Source: DRLZ01 sp036478815 (GTDB lineage: Bacteria; Pseudomonadota; Gammaproteobacteria; Methylococcales; DRLZ01). From it: a stretch of DNA of 11,580 nucleotides. The notes under the pieces are model-generated. The model ran no database searches and was not told where the DNA came from. It worked only from the letters and a program-made list of their open reading frames with translations. Of the stretch, positions 6,186-11,580 are shown in pieces; the first letter of the stretch is position 1; the number at the start of each line of letters is the position of its first letter. The position numbers were made by a program, and so were the translations under genes. The DNA is taken from the NCBI GenBank assembly GCA_036478815.1, contig JAZGEP010000199.1, positions 1-11,580 on the forward strand. The letters run 5' to 3'.

Positions 6186-7062
6186 CAGAGTATTTAATAG
6201 ACCGTTATCGGTATTTCTTCTGGTTTTTTGCCTCCAGAATGCCTACGCTGATGTGTTGGTTGAATCGGTCGAAACACCCGTTCATCGCACCCCACCGAGA
6301 CTGGCTCTCGCCCGAGTCTATCACCCACAACAAGATTTAACTGCTTATTGGGTGAGTGAAAAACTGGATGGGGTACGCGCTTACTGGGACGGTCAACAAC
6401 TGCTTTCAAAACAAGGCAATATTTATCATGCCCCGGACTGGTTTACCCGCCACTTTCCCAGCCAACCTCTGGATGGAGAATTATGGATTGGTCGAGGGAC
6501 TTTTGAGCAGCTTGTCAGCACAGTTCGTAAACATAATCCTGTTGATGCCGAATGGAGACAAGTCAAATACATGGTTTTTGATTTGCCAGCATCTACAGCT
6601 ATATTCACAACACGTTTGATGGAACTACAGAAGTTATTGGGTGATGGCAACCACCCTTATCTTCAATTGATCAAGCAAACACGTGTAGACAGTCATGCCG
6701 CACTGATGCGCCAACTGGATCAGGTCATCGCAGCCAAAGGTGAAGGCTTAATGTTGCATCATGGTAATGTACAGTACCGGGCTGGTAGAACCAATGATGT
6801 GCTGAAAGTTAAACGCTTTGAGGATGCAGAAGCGACAGTGATTGCCCATTTGCCAGGAAAAGGCAAATATCACAATATGCTTGGTGCCTTATTAGTGGAA
6901 ACAGAGAATGGCATTCAATTTCGTATTGGAACAGGATTTAGTGATGCGCAACGCAGTAATCCTCCGCCAATCGGATCATTAGTCACCTATCAATATACAG
7001 GAACCACTAAAAATGGACTTCCTAAATTTGCCAGTTTCCGGCGCATCAGATCAACCAATTAA
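6139..7062 (+). CDS. ligE: Exported (periplasmic) ATP-dependent DNA ligase, LigE type
   Basis: This minimal ATP-dependent ligase seals nicks by way of an enzyme-AMP intermediate. Numbered from the ATG at 6139, it shows motif I EKLDGVRAYWDG with adenylated Lys75, the LDGELWIG block (112-119, motif Ia/II), motif III KYMVFDLP (144-151), motif IV KGEGLMLHH (200-208) and motif V LKVKRF (222-227), then a compact OB-like domain to the end (VTYQYTG). About 308 residues with no extra domains fits the LigE group. The N-terminus ends in a hydrophobic run LSVFLLVFCL followed by QNAYA-D, a signal peptidase I site, so it should be periplasmic. The start is uncertain: TTG at 6112, ATG at 6139 or GTG at 6172, the last giving the most normal signal peptide. 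All three lie inside palindromic element R4 and none has a good ribosome site. tsaD follows after 20 bases, probably in one transcript. Confidence 0.9.
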   Translation: MRRIRFSHFVAVLSICRVFNRPLSVFLLVFCLQNAYADVLVESVETPVHRTPPRLALARVYHPQQDLTAYWVSEKLDGVRAYWDGQQLLSKQGNIYHAPDWFTRHFPSQPLDGELWIGRGTFEQLVSTVRKHNPVDAEWRQVKYMVFDLPASTAIFTTRLMELQKLLGDGNHPYLQLIKQTRVDSHAALMRQLDQVIAAKGEGLMLHHGNVQYRAGRTNDVLKVKRFEDAEATVIAHLPGKGKYHNMLGALLVETENGIQFRIGTGFSDAQRSNPPPIGSLVTYQYTGTTKNGLPKFASFRRIRSTN

Positions 7063-7082
7063 TCATCAATCTATCATTCAGA

Positions 7083-8120
7083 ATGAAAATACTGGCTATC
7101 GAAACCTCGTGTGATGAAACAGCTGTTGCAATCTACCATTCCACAAAAGGATTGCTAGCACATGTTATTTATTCTCAGGCAGCACTCCACGCAGAATACG
7201 GAGGTGTGGTGCCGGAATTGGCATCGCGTGATCATATTCGCAAATTGTTACCACTGATCGAGCAGGTTCTGGCTCAGGCTGATCTTAAACATAGCGATAT
7301 TGATGGTATTGCCTACACAGCCGGTCCAGGATTAATTGGAGCGTTAATGGTCGGTTCTGCGCTGGCAAGAAGTCTGGCATGGGCGTGGTCAATCCCTTCA
7401 ATAGCGATCAATCACATGGAAGGCCATTTACTGGCACCAATGCTGGAAGACAACCCACCCGCGTTTCCATTTTTAGCGTTATTAATCTCTGGCGGACATA
7501 CCTTGCTGGTGGATGCACAAGCAATCGGTGTTTATCAAATTTTAGGAGAATCTGTCGATGATGCTGTCGGTGAAGCATTTGATAAAACCGCAAAATTACT
7601 CGGCTTAAGTTATCCCGGAGGACCACAACTGGCAAAACTGGCTCAATCAGGCACTCCAAAGCGGTTGATATTTCCACGACCGATGACAAACCGCCCAGGA
7701 CTTGATTTCAGCTTTAGCGGGTTAAAAACCTTTGCTGTCAACTGTTATCAACAACTAGGAGATGATGAGCAAAGCAAAGCAGATATTGCCCATGCATTTC
7801 AGGAAGCTGTCGCTGATACAATGGCGATTAAATGTGGACGTGCAATTCGCCAAACAGGGATCAAACGACTGGTGGTTGCCGGAGGTGTCAGCGCCAATGT
7901 CAGAATTCGGGAACGCTTGCAAATAATGGCGCAAAAGGAATCAACTCAACTGTTTTTCCCAGGTGCAGAATACTGTACAGATAATGCTGCAATGATCGCT
8001 TTGGCTGGTTGTCACCGCTTAATGGCAGGAGAAACGGATAATCTGGCAATCAAAGCGCAACCCAGATGGCAACTAGAGGATTTACATGCGCCAGGAGACG
8101 CAGTTTCTCAGGCTCGATAA
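7083..8120 (+). CDS. tsaD: tRNA N6-adenosine threonylcarbamoyltransferase TsaD
   Basis: The 345-residue protein is full length for TsaD (Kae1/Gcp/YgjD). With TsaB and TsaE it transfers the threonylcarbamoyl group from TC-AMP to A37 of ANN-decoding tRNAs in the cytoplasm. ASKHA-fold motifs are all present: AIETSCDETAVAIY (5-18), the metal-binding NHMEGHLLAP (110-119, with His111 and His115), LLISGGHTLL (133-142), GEAFDKTAKLLGLSYPGGP, the FSFSGLKT loop, VAGGVSANVRIRERL and CTDNAAMIALAG, which carries the C-terminal metal Asp. The ATG follows the ligase stop by 20 bases without a strong Shine-Dalgarno. It ends 21 bases from the convergent gene at 8142. This is the last clearly housekeeping gene before the accessory DNA. 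Confidence 0.97.
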   Translation: MKILAIETSCDETAVAIYHSTKGLLAHVIYSQAALHAEYGGVVPELASRDHIRKLLPLIEQVLAQADLKHSDIDGIAYTAGPGLIGALMVGSALARSLAWAWSIPSIAINHMEGHLLAPMLEDNPPAFPFLALLISGGHTLLVDAQAIGVYQILGESVDDAVGEAFDKTAKLLGLSYPGGPQLAKLAQSGTPKRLIFPRPMTNRPGLDFSFSGLKTFAVNCYQQLGDDEQSKADIAHAFQEAVADTMAIKCGRAIRQTGIKRLVVAGGVSANVRIRERLQIMAQKESTQLFFPGAEYCTDNAAMIALAGCHRLMAGETDNLAIKAQPRWQLEDLHAPGDAVSQAR

Positions 8121-8141
8121 CGAATTAAAAAATACTACGGA

Positions 8142-8885
8142 TTATTCTGACTGTGTAATGTGTGGACTAGAGCCTAAAATAAGATTGCTCCAGGCTACAC
8201 CAAGCATGTAAGTAATATAAATGAGAATAATACCAAGTAGAAAAGACACTGTTACTCCTACAACATCTGTAATCCCGTAAACATTTCCACTAAAAAAGAG
8301 TTCTTCTGCAAGTTTAAAGACATCATCACTTCTCCATCTTATAATTTCGATGGCTGGTGAAATAAGGTTTGCAATCTTGGAGATTATGATAGATCCCATC
8401 TCGTAATAATCCCCTGAGAAAGAAATAAAAGGCGCAAAAGCGATAGGAAAACCCAAACCTAACTTGACCTCAGCTGTAAGAGGCGCTGAACTCTTTACTG
8501 ACCTGAGTAACGGAACCCCGATAAAAATCGTTAATAGAAATGGAAGAAAAACGGTCAGGAGGTAAATTAAATCGTTCCCTTTTGTATCAAAACCCGTCAA
8601 TTGTCCAGCATATTCAGAACCAACAGAAACGAATGGAAAGATTTCCTTAAGCAATGCTGCCCCATACATAGGGCTTATCTCAAGCTTGCTTACAGTTCCT
8701 CCTCCCAAAATACAGCCTAATGCGTGCCCTAGTTCATGTAGCGGGACATAAACCCACCAAGAAACCAGAAAAGATATGATTGCTGCTGCTATATATAAAG
8801 CAGAGAATTTGGAAAAGCAGTTATCGAGTCCCGATAAAAGATCCTCGAATGGAAGTGCTAGCATCGTTTTCGTTTGTTTGATCAT
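8142..8885 (-). CDS. Putative membrane zinc metallopeptidase (HELGH, M50-like)
   Basis: The 247-residue membrane protein carries the zinc-binding motif PLHELGHAL (48-56, His50, Glu51, His54) at the end of a hydrophobic segment, followed by a glycine-rich GCILGGG. This placement is typical of site-2-protease-like M50 peptidases, which cut substrates within or beside the membrane. Other hydrophobic segments lie near 30-48, 107-128, 144-157 and 206-233. A possible third ligand is Asp159 in FSGDYYEMGS, but the usual M50 PxxPLDGG motif is absent, so this is a divergent member or a relative with the same motif. The ATG at 8885 was preferred; TTG (8894) and GTG (8891) in frame would add three or two residues. 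No substrate or partner gene is evident. It converges on tsaD with no clear terminator between. The specific family is unknown to me. Confidence 0.7.
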   Translation of the reverse strand: MIKQTKTMLALPFEDLLSGLDNCFSKFSALYIAAAIISFLVSWWVYVPLHELGHALGCILGGGTVSKLEISPMYGAALLKEIFPFVSVGSEYAGQLTGFDTKGNDLIYLLTVFLPFLLTIFIGVPLLRSVKSSAPLTAEVKLGLGFPIAFAPFISFSGDYYEMGSIIISKIANLISPAIEIIRWRSDDVFKLAEELFFSGNVYGITDVVGVTVSFLLGIILIYITYMLGVAWSNLILGSSPHITQSE

Positions 8886-8912
8886 TGTCACCAACGGATA
8901 ATGAATAATGGC

Positions 8913-8967
8913 TAGAAATTCTAACGCGCTTTTCCAGACAATGAAACCGATTCTAGTTTAGTAGAAT
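8913..8967. promoter_or_regulatory. Candidate promoter/operator of the HELGH membrane protein gene
   Basis: Reading the minus strand, TTTCAT (8946-8941), a 17-base spacer and TAGAAT (8923-8918) form a weak sigma-70-like promoter upstream of the start at 8885. The region also has two TAGAA-type inverted repeats, tagaaattcta (8913-8923) and attcta-gtttag-tagaat (8950-8967), one overlapping the -10. This could be an operator, but the signals are short in A+T-rich DNA. Confidence 0.25.
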
Positions 8968-9168
8968 AATCGTCGTGCCTTCCGGCAATGAATCCGCCTC
9001 ATACATGCGAACGCAGGATAGCGTTGTGACTCACCAGCCTACGCTGATTGTATTAGTAGCTGTTTCTCAGATTTGATTTTGTTGTCTGAATATTGTGTGC
9101 GAATTCGAGTGTGTTGGAAAGGCAGGCGTTTATATCATCAGCCTGGGCAAAAGCAGACGGTTACCGAG

Positions 9169-9203
9169 GAGGATTAATGCTACTACAATATTGAGATATC
9201 CTC
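9169..9203 (+). promoter_or_regulatory. Strong Shine-Dalgarno before a 5-codon ORF, with possible sequestering hairpin
   Basis: gaggagg (9166-9172) lies four bases before an ATG at 9177 that opens the frame MLLQY and stops with TGA (9192-9194). gaggat (9169-9174) is the exact complement of atcctc (9198-9203), so the ribosome site could be masked by a 6-bp stem. This resembles a translated leader, but no gene follows closely and it may be a relic or chance. Confidence 0.25.
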
Positions 9204-9452
9204 TAATTATTCGATATTTTTAACAGCGCTGATAAGTGGTTTACCATATCAACTCAATAAAAGCACGGTAATATTCACATTTTAATCTGGTCGTTATTTT
9301 GTTCTAATGCCACTTTGATCCTAAGAGCTGTAATTGTGTTTACACTTGATGTCATCCGGAGACGTTTATCATGTGTAATTGACATGTTATCCAGTTTAGG
9401 GCAACAGGGATTGAAAGATGATCATTGTTAATTGAAACAGACAAAAGGTAGG

Positions 9453-9557
9453 ATGGCCAGATCTAGAGAATCACTTATTATAAGTGAAAATGATAATGGT
9501 AAAAATCCTTGCATTAAATGGGCGGTATTGGTTTTATCTGTAATATTATTCAAATAA
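9453..9557 (+). CDS. Possible small protein, 34 residues, hypothetical
   Basis: ATG at 9453 is preceded by aaaaggtagg, a usable ribosome site. The frame runs 34 codons to TAA at 9555-9557, 60 bases before the phosphoesterase-STAND gene on the same strand. The product begins polar (MARSRESL) and ends with a short hydrophobic run, WAVLVLSVILFK, which might just span or dip into a membrane. A 7-bp inverted repeat (tcactta at 9471-9477, taagtga at 9481-9487) lies within it. It could be a small companion of the large gene or chance; no homologue is recognised. Confidence 0.3.
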   Translation: MARSRESLIISENDNGKNPCIKWAVLVLSVILFK

Positions 9558-9617
9558 TAATTCAATTGAATAAAATCCTATAGATTGCTTTAACAAAAAT
9601 ATTTTTTTGAGAGTTAC

Positions 9618-11495
9618 ATGAAAAAAGTTATTCACTTATCTGATATTCACTATCGCAGCAACTGGCAGGAAAATCAAGGGGTTGTGTTAGATGGTTTGTT
9701 CGTCGACTTAAAAAAGCAATTAATTGATCAAGATGTAAAGGATATATATGTTGTTTTTTCTGGTGATATTGTGCTTGCTGGTGAAAATTCTAATTTATAT
9801 GAAGAGTTTATTGATGTTTTTGATAAAGCCTTAAACGATATAGGCGTTGGGATTGACAATAGGATATGTGTACCTGGGAATCATGACGTATCAAGGAAAG
9901 ATGTTATTGAAAACAATGTAGAACATAATGGCGTAATTTCACAATTAACAACAGAAAAAGAATTTAATGATTACACGGCAAAATCTAAGAATGTTTTTCA
10001 AAAAAAATTTACAAATTATGGGGTATTTGAAAAGAAGTTCTCAAAAATGGGGGTGGTTAATGATTTGTACTGTGGCACAGGGCACGCACTTAATGAATCA
10101 ATAGGTGTTTATTGTTTGAATACAGCTATTAGTTCCTGTGCTGAAAGCGGTGATGACAAGGATGTATTAATGATTAACACAAGGAAACTAGTTGAATGGA
10201 GTAGACAAAATAACCTGCCTTGTAAGATTTTAATAATGCATCACCCAATTGAATGGTTAGAAGATTGGTCGAAAAAAGAGTTACGTACTATTTTAGAAAG
10301 TGATTTCAGTTTATGCTTGTCGGGTCATACACACGATCAGACTATATATCATTCGAGTGATAATGGATCCTTGATGACTTGCTGTGCGCCTGCATTGTTT
10401 ACAAATAAAAATGATGATTTAGGCTACTCAATAATCGATATTAATGATAATGGAAAAATAGAGAATGTCACGTATAGGCAATGGACAAAGAGAAGAAACT
10501 TTACTAAGGGTGTTAATTTCACTGATGGAGAAGATGGAGTTGTGCATATCAAGAAAAGTGCTGATACTGCCCCAAAGGATGCAGTGGAGAATAGTGAAAA
10601 TAAAAGTGTAATCAATAGAATATTTAGTCAAAGGTTAGATGAGGCCCTTAAATCTTTTTCATCGCAACCACGAGTATGGGTAGAACCGACATTGATGTCA
10701 TGTGCTGAAGATGTAAAATGTGATGAAGATATTGAGCCTGAAGATTTGACGGAGCTTACATTAAACCCTAGATCCATAATTATTCAGGCACCTCCACAAT
10801 TTGGCCAAACATGTTTGGCATATTATTTGGTTAAAAAAGCATGGATGAAAAATAGATTATGGATGTATTTGAATGCAAAAAAACTAAAGAATCATACAAT
10901 CGATAAAGCAATTAAAAGTGAGTTGGAACTGCTTGATTTAAATATTTCTGATATACAGTGCATTGTTCTTGACTCATGGGTTGCGCAAGATAGTTCAGCA
11001 ATAAAAATACTTAAAAAGATTGTAGAAAAATACACAGATATACCTGTTGTTATAATGCAGTCGATTGATGATATTCAGGTTATGAATGAAGTTATATCCT
11101 TAGATTTTGATAGAAAACTAGATACATTATATATCTGGTCTCTTTCGCGTGACAAAATAAGAACTCTTGTAACTGGATATAACGATGAACGTCATATTGG
11201 AGAGGATGAATCTGTTATATGTAAAGTGATTTCCGACACTCAGGCGTTAAATATGCATCGCACTCCTTTGAATTGTCTAACTCTTTTAAAGGTATCAGAG
11301 ATTGGGTTCGACGACAGCCCTGTAAACAGAACAGAAGTTATAAAACGCGTCCTGTTTCTTTTATTTTCCATGCATAAGGTTAAAACCTTCGCCTTTCAGG
11401 CGAACAGATTTATCCCAAATGTTATAATTGCTAGATGGATTATCGTTATGGCAGCCATACAGTTTACAACATCGAATATCATTTTGTTTGGGTGA
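9618..11495 (+). CDS. Metallophosphoesterase-STAND-like NTPase fusion, 3' end interrupted by an IS200/IS605 insertion
   Basis: Residues 1-290 form a calcineurin-like metallophosphoesterase with a full dinuclear metal set: SDIH (8-11), SGD (48-50), GNHD (87-90), MHHP (207-210) and GHTH (236-239). A linker (about 300-350) leads to an NTPase module with a P-loop-like IIIQAPPQFGQTCLAYYL (387-404), a Walker B-like CIVLD (448-452) and a sensor-like VVIMQSIDD (477-485). Then comes TQALNMHRTPLNCLTLLKV (541-559) and PVNRTEVIKRVLFLLF (568-583), typical of STAND-type proteins. The P-loop lysine is replaced by Gln397. From about residue 584 the frame runs into transposon DNA, so the last ~42 residues are foreign and the real C-terminal part is missing. 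Codon use is A+T-rich, unlike ligE and tsaD, suggesting transfer. A role in antiviral or nucleotide-signal defence is inferred. The ATG is preceded by a weak gagag. Confidence 0.8.
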   Translation: MKKVIHLSDIHYRSNWQENQGVVLDGLFVDLKKQLIDQDVKDIYVVFSGDIVLAGENSNLYEEFIDVFDKALNDIGVGIDNRICVPGNHDVSRKDVIENNVEHNGVISQLTTEKEFNDYTAKSKNVFQKKFTNYGVFEKKFSKMGVVNDLYCGTGHALNESIGVYCLNTAISSCAESGDDKDVLMINTRKLVEWSRQNNLPCKILIMHHPIEWLEDWSKKELRTILESDFSLCLSGHTHDQTIYHSSDNGSLMTCCAPALFTNKNDDLGYSIIDINDNGKIENVTYRQWTKRRNFTKGVNFTDGEDGVVHIKKSADTAPKDAVENSENKSVINRIFSQRLDEALKSFSSQPRVWVEPTLMSCAEDVKCDEDIEPEDLTELTLNPRSIIIQAPPQFGQTCLAYYLVKKAWMKNRLWMYLNAKKLKNHTIDKAIKSELELLDLNISDIQCIVLDSWVAQDSSAIKILKKIVEKYTDIPVVIMQSIDDIQVMNEVISLDFDRKLDTLYIWSLSRDKIRTLVTGYNDERHIGEDESVICKVISDTQALNMHRTPLNCLTLLKVSEIGFDDSPVNRTEVIKRVLFLLFSMHKVKTFAFQANRFIPNVIIARWIIVMAAIQFTTSNIILFG

Positions 11496-11580
11496 CAAAA
11501 TATAGATACCAAATATTACAAGGCGATGTGAGCCTGCGTGTAAGAGATTTGGTCAGGCAAACGTGTGAAGCATTTGAAAT
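11370..11580 (+). mobile_element. IS200/IS605-family insertion sequence, left end, cut by window edge
   Basis: The transposase start at 11435, together with a subterminal hairpin ttcgcct-ttc-aggcgaa (11388-11404) and an adjoining aaggtt-aa-aacctt palindrome (11376-11389), is the layout of an IS200/IS605 left end. These elements move as single strands through a Y1 HUH transposase that reads such hairpins and make no target duplication. The exact left boundary is not determinable; it lies near 11365-11376, where the STAND protein stops looking like its family. The right end is outside the window. Confidence 0.75.
11435..11580 (+). CDS. tnpA: IS200/IS605 family transposase TnpA (Y1 HUH), N-terminal part
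   Basis: From ATG at 11435 the frame stays open to the window end for 48 codons. It begins MDYRYGSHTVYNIEYHFVWV, followed by TKYRYQILQGDVSLRVRDL, the usual N-terminus of TnpA proteins (YrxgxHxvyxlxyHlVWvTKYR). The HUH motif and catalytic tyrosine lie further on and are not seen. It overlaps the last 61 bases of the interrupted phosphoesterase-STAND frame in another frame. A perfect TATAAT sits at 11423-11428, six bases before the start, but without a matching -35, and no Shine-Dalgarno is visible. Such weak expression signals are common for these transposases. Whether a tnpB follows cannot be told. Confidence 0.9.
   Translation, partial: MDYRYGSHTVYNIEYHFVWVTKYRYQILQGDVSLRVRDLVRQTCEAFE

Larger units (their letters stand above)
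8886..9617. other. A+T-rich intergenic region between the HELGH protein and phosphoesterase-STAND genes
   Basis: Apart from the candidate promoter (8913-8967), the leader-like hairpin (9169-9203) and the 34-codon ORF (9453-9557), I see no gene. Small palindromes are tcactta-tta-taagtga (9471-9487), attcaattgaat (9560-9571) and a ttattcaa/ttgaataa pair (9546-9553 with 9566-9573), which could be operator sites for the gene at 9618. The 8970-9060 stretch has a different, more G+C-rich texture than its surroundings and may be a relic or repeat, but I cannot place it. Confidence 0.4.

Noticed and set aside
8121..8141. Bidirectional terminator between tsaD and the HELGH gene
   Set aside because: The 21-base gap has an A-run but no stem-loop.
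8970..9060. Possible gene fragment in a stretch of different composition
   Set aside because: Six-frame reading gives only short pieces interrupted by stops and no recognisable motif; the aacgc/gcgtt hairpin (9010-9025) is too small to assign.
9070..9176. Short plus-strand frame ending TVTEED before the gaggagg site
   Set aside because: It has about 33 codons with no start codon in good context and no recognised domain, so it could not be supported as a gene.
10424..10631. Two minus-strand hydrophobic frames
   Set aside because: They are antisense to the phosphoesterase-STAND gene; their hydrophobicity comes from reading A+T-rich codons backwards.

Overview
The window looks like a piece of a gammaproteobacterial chromosome. 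TsaD, a YihY-type membrane protein with a C-terminal extension, and an exported LigE-type DNA ligase all read as proteobacterial. The genus cannot be fixed from the sequence. A housekeeping backbone of moderate base composition is broken up by many short palindromic repeats. To the right it passes into an A+T-rich accessory segment.

Layout. 1-255: two direct copies of a dispersed repeat. 255-1052 (-): a sulfatase-modifying-factor-like (FGE fold) protein. 1053-1588: mostly non-coding, with one doubtful small ORF and a possible terminator. 1589-2836 (-): YihY-family membrane protein. 2889-3222: a cluster of two MITE-like repeats. 3328-3714 (+): small diacylglycerol/undecaprenol kinase. 3833-5833 (+): a full-length, catalytically degenerate relative of the ion-pumping membrane pyrophosphatases. 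5855-6184: two adjacent palindromic MITE-like elements, the second running into the ligase reading frame. 6139-7062 (+): periplasmic ATP-dependent DNA ligase. 7083-8120 (+): tsaD. 8142-8885 (-): HELGH membrane metallopeptidase-like protein, convergent with tsaD. 8886-9617: A+T-rich intergenic DNA with small hairpins and two possible very small ORFs. 9618 onward (+): a metallophosphoesterase fused to a STAND-like NTPase. Its 3' part is interrupted by an IS200/IS605 element whose tnpA starts at 11435 and runs off the window.

How the genes relate. The kinase and the pyrophosphatase-like gene form a same-strand pair that may concern lipid phosphates or membrane phosphate chemistry; this is inference. 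The ligase and tsaD are 20 bp apart and probably co-transcribed, but functionally unrelated. The phosphoesterase-STAND gene has the look of an antiviral or surveillance protein, and the transposon appears to have broken it.

Most notable. (1) The 666-residue pyrophosphatase homologue keeps the whole membrane framework, yet nearly every signature acidic/lysine motif for PPi and Mg2+ binding is replaced. (2) A palindromic element appears to supply the start codon and first residues of the exported ligase. (3) An IS200/IS605 insertion interrupts a phosphoesterase-STAND gene whose P-loop lysine is replaced by glutamine.
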